Assembly (NCBI GenBank): GCA_027257055.1 | Contig: JAPVLO010000618.1 | Location: forward strand, 124,001-188,000 | Direction of reading: 5' to 3' | Source of the DNA: Cephalopachus bancanus | Lineage: Eukaryota; Chordata; Mammalia; Primates; Tarsiidae | DNA: 64,000 nt | Shown here: positions 37,760 to 53,289 of the stretch, piece after piece | How positions within the stretch are numbered: the stretch's first letter is position 1 | Layout: the number at the start of each line of letters is the position of its first letter | Notes under the pieces: model-generated | Told to the model about the DNA's origin: nothing | The model's input: the letters and a program-made list of their open reading frames with translations, nothing else | The model's database searches: none | Translations under genes and position numbers: made by a program

Positions 37760-38624
37760 AATTTAGGAATCTTTGAGGATTATGGTTTTTCCCTGAAACT
37801 AAGGTGGTACAGGGCCCAAAAAGAAAAGACCTGATTTCTCCCCATAGAATAGAACAAAAGGTGGGTGGCTGGGTTGTACCGGATGGAGAAAGGGAACAGC
37901 CTGGGCTCCATCCCCTGAGTCTTGGCATATCCAAATAGAAAGGTGAAAGGTGACCACACGCCTGGCTTCTAACCCGCAAGCTCTCACCTGAGCCCCCTGG
38001 TATGCCATGTGCTACACGAAATAGCAGATGGGCTTGCCGGCAGGAAGACTGCAGTGGCAAAATCTTTGGCGCCCTAGGCGGTGCTGATGGCCACTGGTGT
38101 GTGTGCTGCCCTGGGCCAGGTCTCCTGGCAAAATCTTTGGAAGCCAACAGCTGCTTTTGTATAATGGCCCTTTAACAAAGAGGGGAAATGTTTTTAATAA
38201 AAATTTGCATAAGTCACATAAAAGAATCAATAAAGGATTTGGACTCCTTCCAGAGTGCCCAGTTTCAAATTAGCTCAGCTGGGGTAAGTTTTGAGGGCAC
38301 ATTTTATGTACTGGTATAAAATCTTCATTACCATAATTGCTGAAAAATTACTGAGTTACACTGGCTGGTTATCCTCCTGTGTTCACAGCTATCTACGTTG
38401 CTTGAAATATTCGTTCAGGTTAGCATTGGCATCAGGCAAGAATTTGGAATGTTCTCCACCCTGATTTTGTATTTTGCCCTCATGTGATAAAAATCTAAAA
38501 TATGGCAGTGTTCTGAGCTGTGTGGGATTCAAAGTCGATTTAAACAATCTCTCCAGATAGGTAGTGAGTAGGAAAAAACAGAATTTTTTTGCTCTGCTCT
38601 CACACCACGGCAATCAACAAGACT

Positions 38625-39170
38625 TCTGTAACCAAAGTGTAGGGGTTTCTCCCCACACACCAAGCAATCCACCCTGCAGTGGGCCCCAGCTGGGCATCCT
38701 CTAATTCAGTTCAGTTCTGTTGTTGTCTACTTGAAGGTAGCGTCAGATTCCACAGGATGAAGGCTCAGTCCCCAAGACTGTCCTCCTGTCCCTGGAGACC
38801 AGTCACAAGTCCAGGTCTCCAGACCTTCTGACCAACCAGCTTCAAGTTGGGATTCCCACGACCCCGTCTTTAGGCTCAATTAATTTGCTAGAGCAGCTCA
38901 CAGAACTCAAGGAAACACATTTTCTGGTTTATTAGAAAAGGTATTACAAAGGATACAGATGAAGAGATGTGTATGGCAAGGCACGGGAAGGGGTGCAAAG
39001 CTTCTTTGCCCTCCCTGGGCACCACCCTCCAGGGACCTCTACCTGTTCAGTCATCCAGAAGCTCTCTAAGCCCTGTCTTGTTGGGTCTTTTATGGAGACT
39101 TCATTGGAGGGACGTGATAACAGATGTGTAGAAATGAGACTGGACAAAGGGGTATGATCTAATGCCAGAC
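38625..39170. repeat. Old LTR-like interspersed repeat, not assigned
   Basis: TTGCTAGAGCAGCTCACAGAAC, TCTGGTTTATTAGAAAAGG and CCAGAAGCTCTCTAAGCCC are words I associate with an old mammalian LTR. No coding remnant is adjacent. Confidence 0.4.
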
Positions 39171-40029
39171 CAGGTGGGAAACCCAGCCAGGCCTATCTGT
39201 CTAGATTCTTCTTGGCCTCTCTGTGCGGCATTCCTTTCCCTCCAGGCATGGGATAGGATCCATTCTGAAATATGGAGATCTTAAGACCTACAATCAGACA
39301 AGGCAGGTCAAAGAATCTCTTTATGGAACGGTGGGGGAAGATTAGCATCTTGGGGGGAAAAAGGAACAAGTGATATGAGTGCAGGAGAAGGTCAGGGAGA
39401 GAGAGTCAGTGTCTGAGGCTTAAAGTGCCCAGCATTAGAACAAGGGCTTTGTGAGTTATGAAACAGAACTGTGGATGAATGTCTATCTATCAAATAATAT
39501 CACTGGTAGGTAAACAGGCACTCAGACACACACAGAAAACAATTCTAGACACATCCCTTTTTTAAATTGCAAGGGAAGAAAATGTCTTGACATCCTGAGC
39601 CACTGGGACCTGCTGGGACCCGACCTGGAAAAGCCAAAGAAATTTCTCAATTCCATGTGGTTTTCTTATGAGAACCACCATGCCCGTAATTCAGTAGTGA
39701 AGATGATGTCCTATAAAACTGCCTACCATGTTCGTCTGTATGAGACAGATATCCTAATGAAGCCCAGGCAGGTTGGACCAAGAGGAGGCAGTTCCCATGA
39801 GAGCTCAGACCCTCGCATTTGTGGGCTCTTTTCTGGACACATAAGTACTGGGTGAAGATTCCCTTTAGAAACGTCCATGAGAGACAAAGGCCTCACGCGG
39901 TCAGGTAGTAGGAAACGTGGTATCTGGTGCCAGTGATTCCTCCTGTTTCTCTACTGTGGGTTGACTTTTCCTGCCCAGTAGTCATCAGAACAGTTGTTTA
40001 CTATCGTTAATGGAATCAAGGCAGCTGCT

Positions 40030-40135
40030 TCTCAGGCACTAATAGATCCGAGCACCAGGCTAAGTGCTTTGCATACTGTTACGTTGTTCATCTTCATGCT
40101 AGCCCCAGTGGTAGGGCTGCTCTTACCCGGTTTGG
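40030..40135 (-). mobile_element. MIR fragment
   Basis: GCTAAGTGCTTTGCATACTG followed by TTCATCTTCATGCTAGCCCC and GGTAGG, reverse complement of the MIR core end. Confidence 0.6.
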
Positions 40136-40893
40136 CTCTAGGACACTCCACCCTGGAGAGCTGGACTGAGACTTTGATCTTTTATCCGTCCAGTCCCTGG
40201 CATCCTGGACCTCCTCTCTGCTAACCTCTTTGGATCCCCATGGAGTCAATCTGTAAACTGCCCCAGGGAAGGGGTGATGGCACCGCCAAGTTCCAGGAAT
40301 CCACTTTGCATAAAGTAATATTGCTTGTTATGACAAAGTGAGCTTGAAAAATCCCACTTCGTCTTTCCTGTCCACGTTAATAGTTTGGTCTTCGTTTTGG
40401 TCTGTGCACTTTAGCACTGTTTCGGTTTTCAGTCCTCTTGCTGTGTCCTGCCCAGAGCACATGCTGCCACCACAGCCCCGAGGGAACCATGGTGGATGTG
40501 AGGTTGGTTTAGTTGAGAGCATCTCATGGAGGGATGGTGGCAGGGGCAGTTCTTAGAAGGCAGCTTATGACTTTTCTCCTATTCGTTGCTTCTTTATAAT
40601 TCACCCTGGCCAGACACACACCCATGACATGTGCTCTGGGTAGATTCAATGGCAGAAGGATGGCCACGGTCACAAGAGGAGTTTTTCCAGGGCAAGACTT
40701 ACCTGTTGTACTCCTTTAAGCCACCCTGCCTGTAATTTTTCTCAAATATGGTGACAGAGGAGGAAGAGGAGGATCTTTTTCTTCGTCTGTCACTCAGATC
40801 AGACCATATGGTGCTACTTCACTTCAGGATACTGGTCAATTTAAAGGGTTCATACTTTTTACCTTTTTTATGCTATAAAAGTTAATGATTTAA

Positions 40894-41067
40894 GCTGGGC
40901 ATGGTAGTGCATGCCTATAATCCTAGCTGCTTGGGAGGCCAATGCAGGAGGATCGCTTGAGGTCAGGAGTTAGAGGTTGCAGTGAGTTGTGGTCATACCT
41001 GTGAATAGCCACTGTACTGCAGCCTGGGCAACATAGTGAGATCATACCTATAAAAAACAAAAAACCA
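40894..41067 (+). mobile_element. FRAM-like monomer with target-site duplication
   Basis: A right arm only; duplication AAAAGTTAATSATTTAA at 40877-40893 and 41068-41084. Confidence 0.85.
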
Positions 41068-41109
41068 AAAAGTTAATCATTTAAAGTGCTGGGGTCATGG
41101 GTCATGGAA

Positions 41110-41610
<501 letters not shown>

Positions 41611-41960
41611 ATTTGCATTTTGGTCACATTGAAATCAGTAGGTTATAGTAAAAGACAGTCTTTTAAGTTCATTGAGGTCCCTTTACTTGTCTTAATTTTT
41701 TATTGCTAATTATATATGGAAGATACTTTCTAATTGTGGAATTCAGTACTGGACATAAGACTCAATAATTTCTCTCTTTGCGAGTCTTTAAATGGAAACT
41801 TACAATGGACAAAGCACAAAGTATCACACAAGTCTTGCAAATCCTTGCAAAGATAAAGGTTGAGATGGCATCTCCTGTGAGTAGCACCAGCAGCCACAAC
41901 GCCAGTGCTGTCTGATAGGACATTCACAAGAGAGAACAGGTCTATTTTGTTTTGTTTTTC

Positions 41961-42280
41961 TTTTCTTTTCTTATTATTTTATTATTATTTTTTTTTTTTT
42001 GAGTTGGAGTCTCACTCTGTCGCCCAGACTGGAGTGCAGTGGCCGCTCCCGGCCACTGCAGCCTCGACCTGCTGGGCTCCGGCGATCCTTCTGTCTCAGC
42101 CTTCCGAGTAGCCGGAATTACAGGCGCGTGCTACCACGCCCAGCTAATTTTTTTTTTTAATTTTATTGTAGAGAGGAGGTCTCGCCTGCCCAGGCGGGTC
42201 TCGAACCCGCGGGCTCAGGCAATCCACTCACCCCAGCCTCCCAAAGGCGCGGGATTACAGGCTGAGCCACCAAGCCCGGC
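41961..42280 (-). mobile_element. Young Alu with ACTT-region deletion and both hairpins
   Basis: T-rich tail, 10-base-pair hairpin at 42035-42060, T-arm-like hairpin at 42194-42210, and the short deletion (GGTCTCGCCTGCCCAGG). Duplication TTGTTTTGTTTTTC at 41947-41960 and 42281-42294. Confidence 0.95.
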
Positions 42281-42303
42281 TTGTTTTGTTTTTCAATGTC
42301 AGT

Positions 42304-42606
42304 TGTTTGCTTGTCTGTTTGTTTGTTTATTTGGAGTCTCACTCTGTTGCCCAGGCTGGAGTGCAATGGCATGGTTACGGCCACCGCAACCTCACCTGCT
42401 GGGCTTGGCGACCCTTTTGCCTCAGCCTTCCAAGTAGTTGGAACCACAGGCATGTGCTATCATGCCCAGCTAATTTTTTTATTTATTGCAGAGAAGAGGT
42501 CTCACCAAGTTGCTCAGACTGGCCTCGACCCCTAGGCTGAGGCAATCCTGTCGCCTCAGCCTCCCAAAGTGCTAGGATTATAGGCATGAGCCACCACACC
42601 TGGCTG
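42304..42606 (-). mobile_element. Alu copy upstream of the ASD2 exon
   Basis: (GTTT)n tail, GGTTACGGCCACCGCAACC; duplication AATGTCAGT at 42295-42303 and 42607-42615. Confidence 0.9.
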
Positions 42607-42728
42607 AATGTCAGTAATTTAAACAAGAGTCGTTTTCCTTTCTCTAGTCTCATACATCCTCTGTTACTTGACGATGCAGATGTGGCATGGGTATGGCTTG
42701 GTGCATCCCACCCAGATATATGCACTGA

Positions 42729-44722
<1,994 letters not shown>

Positions 44723-45884
44723 GAGACCTGCCCCTGGCAGAGGGAGGGACACGGGGCCTCAGAGCTCCGTCCCCAAGGACGCATGAAAATCCCAGCCCGT
44801 ATTTATATCCTGGAGGGAGACTCCTCCAATAGCAAGGGGCTATTAGAAAAGCAATAACTTCCGTGTTTGTGTGGGCTGATTTATTTAATGTTTTAGTTTC
44901 CCTTTGAATGCTGAGCAGAGTGGCTCGCCGCTAGCTGCTTTCCTTGATGTGTAACTGCACCTGGCGCCAGGCTCTGCCGAATGGCGAGTTTCCACCGTGT
45001 GGCTGTGGGCTGGGCCCGTGGTGCATGCAGGTGGTCCTTGTCAGTGGTAAATCTGCTGTTCCTCCCGACTTCAGATGCTGAGCCAACCACTCAGGCGTGG
45101 CCAATGCGTCATGAGGTGCATGAGAAGGGAGACCCTGGCACGCATCTCCTCTTGGGATTCATCTGGGCATGGGCTGCCGGGTTTTGTCCCTTTTCCTTCA
45201 GCAGTGTGAGCATTTGTTTTCTTTGCCATGTAATGATGTTCTCTGACCCAGCAGAAATCATGATGATGATAATTTATTAACATTTTGGAAAGGTGAATAG
45301 TTTCCTAATGGTTAAAAACCAACTGTGAAATGAGCAGTCTATGTGTTGGGTTCACTCATTCTAAGATTTAAATCACCGCTTAAGAAATAATGTGCATGCT
45401 TTAAAACACGCTCACGCACCAAGCAGGCAAATAGCTTTAGTCCTCACCCAACATCACAGTTTAAATGATGTTTTTCCGCAAAGTAAAATTCTTTGGTTAA
45501 AAGTGTGTCCAGTAATAATGTGCTTGTTATCTGTTTACCAAGACCTATGGAATATTTTTTAAGCTCCTTTCTTCCTAGAACATTTATTTTATGTGAGTAT
45601 GGTCATTAATGATAATTGGCTACTTTTCTCTTTTTGCCTCCTGAAATCTGTTACCATGCCATGAGGGCCACATTCCATGTACTGTAAGACTCCTTCCTCT
45701 GGCTTTCAGAGGGCCTGTGGACTGTACACCTCCTAAACTTTATCTTTTTCTGCCACAGAGCTTAAAGAGTTCGTGCCCTTTTTATTGGTTGAAATAGTGA
45801 GATTCTAAATAGAGCCTTATTTATTTAAAAAACAAAAATCAAAAACACTGTCATGCTGTCAATTTCCAATTGGCACATCATAGA

Positions 45885-46080
45885 TGGAGAAAATATTTGC
45901 AAATCATGTCTGACAAAGGATTTGTATCTAGTATATATAAAGAACTCTCAAAACTCAATAGTAAGACAACAAGCAGCCTAATTAAAAAGTGGACAAAAAA
46001 CTTGAATAGATACTTCACCAAAGAGGATACAGGCATGACAAATACACACATGAAAAGATGCTCAACTGCCGATGGCTTGG
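45885..46080 (+). mobile_element. L1 ORF2 3' fragment within the 3' UTR
   Basis: Translates in the + frame to remnants of the L1 ORF2 C-terminal part (SDKGFVSSIYKELSKLN, LIKKWTKNLNRYFTKED, HMKRCST). Inactive; sense to SHROOM2. Confidence 0.8.
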
Positions 46081-46455
46081 TTATAACTTATAACTTACTT
46101 ATTTTTATGTAATAATCATAGATTTGGTGTATTCTTCAAAACCTGTATCTAATTAAACGTCTGGTTAATGGTGAGTGAATCCCTCAGATGACTTCATGTG
46201 TAGGTAATATTAGGGCATTTATTCTGTCAAGGGATCATTTTAATTCTCATTTCCCCTTATTCCCATAAAAGAAGTTTTCCAGCAGGGGGGAGATTTCACT
46301 TTGTCAGCAGCAGTGACCACAGCCTTACCAAAGCATGCACACGCACAGATGTCTTAATGAACTGGAATCCACACTTCCTGAGCCAGAGGCTCTGCGTTGA
46401 TGTCAATGCATTCTGTAGAGCCAAGCCCAAACTGGCAGGCTTCAATCATGCAGGC

Positions 46456-46461
46456 AATAAA
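46456..46461 (+). terminator. SHROOM2: Possible proximal polyadenylation signal AATAAA
   Basis: A second canonical AATAAA with a downstream TGTTTTGG element, about 760 bases before the distal one. Its use would give a UTR of about 1.75 kb. Confidence 0.35.
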
Positions 46462-47214
46462 CCACTGTTTTGGCAACCTACCCATGCCAAAAGGATAAAT
46501 GTTTCTTCAAAAGTGTTTATTCCTATTCAATTAAGCTACTGCTGACTTGAAAAATTCCTCTTCTACCAATGAGGCGCCCTCCCCTTCTCCACCTGGGAGG
46601 CACGTCCTGTGAATGGTGGTCATGTCAGAAAAGGTGAAGCCGGCTGTGCACTTCCCTTCATCCTTCCCCCTTGGGGAGATAGCCCAAGGGATTTCAAAGT
46701 ATGTCGTTTGGCAAAGCGTTTACCTGTGATTCTTTCCCCTCAGTAATGGTGTTGTGGTTATCTTGATGATGTGTGTGTACAATGTGAATAATCGCATCTG
46801 TGTGTCTGTACCAGCCTCTTGATGTCTTTTTCTCTTCTACATAGCAATACATAGTGCTCGAGTATCCCTGTAGCAAAGCACATGGAATCACAGCTGTCCT
46901 GTCTGTTCCCCTGTTTGCCTCTTAAACGTCTGGTTAGTGGGGACCCAAAGATTCTAGCAAGTCAGTGTACATAACTCTGTATATAGTTATATTATTGCAT
47001 ATAAAACCAATCTGGTGCTAATGGTTGGCCCTTGGCCTTCGTGGGTAGTGGCTGCTCCCTCGCCCTGTGCTGTTGTGCAGCTATGGAATGCTCTGCCTGG
47101 TGGGGTGCTGCTTGTGGCTTGTATCCTTCAGTCCACCATGGCAAATGTGTGCAGATTTCGTGCTCGACACTTACCACTTGCCTATCAACAGATCATCCTG
47201 CTTGACTTTAACAC

Positions 47215-47220
47215 AATAAA
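47215..47220 (+). terminator. SHROOM2: Distal polyadenylation signal AATAAA of SHROOM2
   Basis: A canonical AATAAA followed within about 30 bases by a GT/T-rich stretch (GGAGCATGTCTTTAATTT). It is the last signal before the repeat-filled intergenic region, so I take it as the main 3' end. Confidence 0.65.
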
Positions 47221-47368
47221 TAGCATCTCTTCAAATGAATGGAGCATGTCTTTAATTTACCTATGTTACAGCTTTTTATAAAAACGAATCAGAATACCCT
47301 CATCATATTAGGAAAAAATCAGAAACTGAGTAAACTGTGGTATTTATTATATGCGTGTAACTTACTAA

Positions 47369-47811
47369 TTTCTTTTTTGAGACAGTCTCACTATTTTGCT
47401 CAGGCTAGAGTGTGATGGTGCAATCACAACTCACTCCAGCCTTGAACTTCTGGACTCAAGTGATCCTCCTTCCTCAGCCTGAGTAGCTGGGACTATAGGC
47501 ATGTACCACCATACCCAGCTTTTTTTTTTTTTTTTTTTTGAGTCGGGATCTCTGTCGCCCAGGCTGGAGTGCAGTGGTGTGATCATGGCTCACTGTAGCC
47601 TCGACCTCCTGGGCTCAGACAGTCCTTCTGCCTCAGTCTCCCAAGTAACTGGGACTACAGGTGTATGCCATCACACCCCGCTAATTTTTTATTTTTGTAG
47701 AGACAAGGTCTTGCTATGTAGCCCAAGCTGTTCTCAAACTCCTGACCACAATCCTCCCACCTCAAACTCTCAAAGCCCTGGGTTACAGGCATGAGCCATT
47801 GCACCCAGCCT
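47369..47811 (-). mobile_element. Three-arm reverse Alu block
   Basis: A right arm (47369-47519) adjoins a complete AluJ-like dimer (47520-47811) that has its own 19-T tail, so this is probably a monomer plus a later dimer. Confidence 0.8.
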
Positions 47812-48289
47812 GTGTGTAATTTATTTATGCCAGCCCGATTAAGACCAGTCTGCAGTCAGGACAACAGTCAAGGACACAGGTCATATCAGTTATCACCCCA
47901 ATAGTGATGTATAACAACTGTAAAATCTCAGCAGTGTTCAGTGCAATGAAGTACTTAGCTCATGAATTTATGGATGAGCAGTGGATTCATGCTGGGATCT
48001 GTGCCATGTGTCTCTCCTCTTCCTTCTGGGATGAGCAGTGTGACTGGATGTGTCCATGGAATGTGCAGAAAGAGCCCATTTACAAAGGGGCTTGTTCTGG
48101 CTTTGTCCGACCACACCTGCTAACTTCATTGGCAGAACACATCACATGGCCAAACCCGATGTCAAAGGCTTTGCAACAGGCTCCACCTCTTTAATGGAAG
48201 GAGCCTTAAAGTCACACAACACAGTGTGGCTACAGGGAGGTGTGAGGAATTTGTACCATGAATGAGCTCTATGTCCTGCACCAGAGTCT

Positions 48290-48500
48290 ACTACCATAGG
48301 GTGGCACTAACCACATGCCCAGCACCACGGAACCAAGTTGCTTGGAGCAAAGCCACCTCTATCATTTCTGAGTTGTGTGGCTGTGAGCAAGTGACCCAGC
48401 CTCTGTGAGCCCCAGTTTTCTCTCTTGTAATTGGAGATAAGCTGTGGTGAGGTCAAGTGAGTTGATGTGTTCATGTGGTTAGAGCCGACACCTGGTTCAG
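48290..48500 (+). mobile_element. MIR fragment
   Basis: GAGTTGTGTGGCTGTGAGC, AAGTGACCCAGCCTCTGTGAG and CCCAGTTTTCTCTCTTGTAA follow the MIR sense consensus. Confidence 0.65.
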
Positions 48501-48536
48501 AGCAGGGTTATACACGAAATACCACTCCCGTCATTC

Positions 48537-49447
48537 TGTCTTCCTGAAGAAGACACCATCCCTGCAGTTGGAACCAGTCTGCCAAAACCACCCAAGAAAA
48601 ATGGTTGGTTTCTTTTGAGTGGTAAGATTAGAGATGCTTTCATTAGCAGATTTGTGAGGCCCAAAGATGAGGCAATTGGAGATGTGGTAATGAGAGAGGA
48701 GATAGCTAGAGAAAAGCTAAGCAGACAGGGTAGGTCCTCCAGTAACAATGTAGCGAACTTCCAGCAGGCCTCTGGACTGATACATTCAGGTTGGTAAACA
48801 AGCTCCATGCGAGCCTCTCAAACTAGAGCTTAAGTACTCACTGCTGGGATAGAAAAACAACCAATAAGCTCACCATTGAGCCCCTACCTCCTGCCAATTG
48901 GTCTTCAGTACTGCCCAATCAGAACAGCTAGTCCTAACCAATCAGCTCACAGCTAGTGCTAGCCAATCAGCTCAGTCTTATTGCTATATGGTTTCAGCTC
49001 CATATCACCAGTCTCTCAGGTCTCCTCCCACTGTGAGAGCTTTTCTGTCCTCAATAAATTCTGCTTTCTCACTTTCCAGCCATCCTGGGCATGAGACAAG
49101 AGCCCTGACCTGAAGAGCTGCAGAAGGTCATCAGAGCTGAAGACCCATGCACCCTACCAGCTGACAGAGCCAGCTGAACTGGCAGAGCTGCTGGAAGAAG
49201 GCGAGACTCTGAAGCTCAGACACTTCTGGGGGCTGCAACACTCTCAGGGTTTGACTTGCCAGTCCATTAGAGCCAACACTCTGGGGGCTAGGCTTGCCAG
49301 CCCACCGAATCAGCAACACTCTCAGGGCTTGGCTTGCTAGCTCATTAGAGCCAACTTGCTCATTGAGCCGACCCTCTCTGGGGCTCAGCTGGCCGACTCA
49401 TTGAGGTGACATTCTTGAAGCACAGGCTGACCTGAAAAATCCATATC
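48537..49447 (+). mobile_element. Candidate solo LTR of a gammaretrovirus-type ERV
   Basis: Five CCAAT boxes lie at 48861, 48894, 48915, 48938 and 48963, then TATAT at 48985 and AATAAA at 49053 followed by TTCTGCTTTCTCACTTTCC, the order U3-TATA-polyA-U5 of ERV1 LTRs. About 40-base tandem units starting AACACTCT occur at 49237, 49275 and 49315. No gag, pol or env remnant is seen beside it. Ends are approximate and no flanking duplication was found. Confidence 0.5.
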
Positions 49448-49559
49448 AGTAAGACACTATATAATAAAAGTATTTCAAAATTAGACTGGAGAATGAATAT
49501 TTCAAATGAGGAAAAATTCACAAGTGAAAATTTTTGAAAAGTTAATACTCATTTTAATT

Positions 49560-49698
49560 GTTTTTATTTTTTATTTTGTTAGAGATAGGGTCCTGCTGTA
49601 TAGCACAGGCTGGACTTGAGTTCTTGGGCTCAAGCAATCCTCCTATCATAGTCTCTTAAGTAGCTGGGATGACAGGTGCACACTACCATGCCCAGCTT
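49560..49698 (-). mobile_element. Alu arm fragment
   Basis: Reverse left-arm text (GAGATAGGGTCCTGCTG) running into right-arm text (GTAGCTGGGATGACAGGTG), so internally deleted. Confidence 0.7.
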
Positions 49699-49710
49699 AA
49701 ATTCTGTTTA

Positions 49711-49966
49711 TTTGTTGAGTTCGCGTCTCACTCTGGCCCAGGCTGGAGTGCAGTGGTACCATCCGTGGCTTACTACAGCCTCAGCTTTCCAAGTAGCTGG
49801 GACTACAGGCGCACACCATCACTCCTGGCTAAGTTTTTTATTTTTTAGTAGAGATGAGGTCTTGCTATGTTGCCTAGACTGGACTTGAACTCCTGGGCTC
49901 AAGCAATCCTCCCACCTTGGCCTCCCAAAGTACTGGGATTACAGGCAAGAGCCACCATACCTGGCC
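49711..49966 (-). mobile_element. AluJ-like copy
   Basis: Reverse copy with shortened right arm; AATTCTGTTT repeats at about 49701 and 49970. Confidence 0.82.
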
Positions 49967-50405
49967 TTCAATTCTGTTTTTATTTTTGGCTCCCACCAGG
50001 CTACTTCAGTTTGTCTCATTCCAGTTCTGAAATGATCAAGAAATTCATATGCCAGAGTAATTCATGTTCAGTTTGAGATGCTGCTATGACATAGGAATGT
50101 GCACTTGTGTGACCAAATGATACACCAGGTGGCACAATGACAATGTGCAAGGGTTCTGCTCCCAAGCACTTGTGTGTTCCAGCTGGTGCCCTGCATTGGT
50201 GACAGTTTTGTCTGCTCTTTGCTGTGGACCCATCGGATTTCACCACAATGAGATGCGTTGTGTACACTGCACACAGTCTGAGACGTGGGGACACAGCAAA
50301 CAATCGATTTCAGACCTGTTCTCTGACTGTCACAAGTTTGTGCCCTACAAGTACAAGTGTTTTGAGTGTGTGTTTTCTGCACTTTCCATTAAAAGAAAAC
50401 AAAGG

Positions 50406-50700
50406 CAAGCTGAGTGCAGTGACTCATGCTTGTAATACCAGCACTGTGGGAGGCAGAGGTAAGAGGATTGCTGGAGTCCAGGGGTTTGAGACCAGCCTGA
50501 GCAACTTGGAGAAACCTGGTCTCTACAATAAAATGAAATAATTAGCTGGGTGTGGTGGAACACACCTGTAGTTCCAGTTACTTGGAAGGCTGAAGTGGAA
50601 GGATCGCTTGAGCCCAGCAGATAGAGGTTGTGGTGGCCATGATCATGCGACTGCACTCCAGCCTGGATGACAGAGTGAGACTCTGACTCAAAAAATAAAA
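50406..50700 (+). mobile_element. Alu copy
   Basis: TACAATAAAATGAAATAATT linker and GGTGGCCATGATCATG; older member of the young lineage. Confidence 0.85.
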
Positions 50701-50984
50701 GAAAGAAAAGAAAAAGCAAATGCATTGTGTGTCTATTGTTGCATATGCTTTGTGTTTAGTCACAGAAACCCACATAAACACACCCCACTAAGCCCAGAGT
50801 TATATTATTCCCAACTCTCAGTCAGGTCCCAAAATGCCCATGGGAGTTCTAGCACTGCCTGCACCAGGAATGAGAAGTGACATTAACATATGGTGCTCTA
50901 AGAAGGACATGACCTCCTTCTGAGGGTTTCTTGCCAAAAATACATCAGACAAATCCAAAGTGAGGGCAATTCTTTGAAAGAAAA

Positions 50985-51310
50985 CAAACCTGACCAGTTA
51001 TCCTAAAAGGTGTCAAGGTAATGAAAGATAAATGAGAGGAAACAAAACCAGTCTGATGTGGGATCCTGGATGGAATCCCAGAGCAGAAAGAGGACATTAG
51101 TTGAACAATTGATGAAATGTGAGCAAGGCCTGTGGATAGTAGTATTGTATCCACATCAATTTCCTGATTCTGGACATTGTACTATGGTTATGGAAGTGGT
51201 TCCCATTTGGAAAATCTGGTGAAGAATATGTGGAGATATTTGTGCTGTTTGCAACTTTTTTAAGTCTGAAAATATTTCACAGTGAAACCAATTTTTTAAT
51301 TTTAAGGGAA
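50985..51310 (+). mobile_element. L1M 3' UTR fragment
   Basis: GATCCTGGATGGAATCCCAG, AGAAAGAGGACATTAG and TGTACTATGGTTATG are typical old L1 3' words. Confidence 0.6.
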
Positions 51311-51348
51311 ATTGTCCTTGGACCTCATCTAAAGATCCTATTCTCATT

Positions 51349-51575
51349 TTTTTTTTTCAATTGAAGTCTCACTCTGTTGTCCAGGCTGGAGTGCAGTGGC
51401 ACAATCACCAGCTCACCACAGCCTCAGCCTCCTGGGCTCAGGTGATCCTTCTGCCTCAACCTCCCAAGCAACTGGGATTACAGGTGTGCACCACCATGCC
51501 CAGCTACTTGCAATCCTCCTGCCTTGGCCTCTCAATGTGCTGGGATTACAGGCATGAGCCACCATGCCTGGCCTT
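51349..51575 (-). mobile_element. Alu copy with internal deletion
   Basis: Right arm complete; the linker and first half of the left arm are missing (CCCAGCTACTTGCAATCC). Confidence 0.82.
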
Positions 51576-52746
<1,171 letters not shown>

Positions 52747-53289
52747 AAGAATCCTATGTAACTTTTCAGTTTCTCACATATACTTGAGCTTGGATTGCCT
52801 CCATCCCAATTGGTATTTAAAATTTTAATACCAATCAAAATGCCAAGATACCTAGAGAGATAGCTCTACTGATGGCAATGTAGGACTCTGGATGCTAAAT
52901 GTAAGGGTTCCCATCCCTTGAGTTGGAGGGGAGAGCCCTATGTCTGTCTGATTCCATATAAGACTCTGGCTTTTAAATTTTATTGGTGTAATTTTTTTAT
53001 TCAAATGATCTTCAGGCACAAGAGAAAGGATGCAAAACATATATACACACACATGCATCGTATGTGTGTGTCTCTATCTGTAGCTAGCAGTGTACTTATA
53101 TATTTAACAAATATTTGTGTGCCAAGTGCATGTTCGGATCTTACAACTCTTAGGAAGAGGCACCTGGTATCTCCCCACTCTCCTGACATTCATCAATCCC
53201 ATCCTTCCTCCTGCCTTCCTGATTGCTGTCTCCCCCTTTGGCAGGCCAACTCCCTGTGCAACCTCTCTAAGATTTACTCAGAAAGAAAT

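Larger units (their letters stand above)
44723..47243 (+). other. SHROOM2: SHROOM2 3' untranslated region
   Basis: About 2.5 kb runs from the stop to the last good polyadenylation signal. It is AT-rich, with AU-rich patches such as ATTTATTTAA near 44880 and TTATTTATTTAAA near 45820 that could affect mRNA stability. It carries an L1 fragment at 45885-46080 but no Alu. The length agrees with the human 3' UTR as I recall it. The cleavage site is inferred, not seen. Confidence 0.75.

Noticed and set aside
49237..49352. 38-40 base tandem units as a CRISPR array
   Set aside because: The units are contiguous and diverged, without unique spacers, in an LTR-like context.
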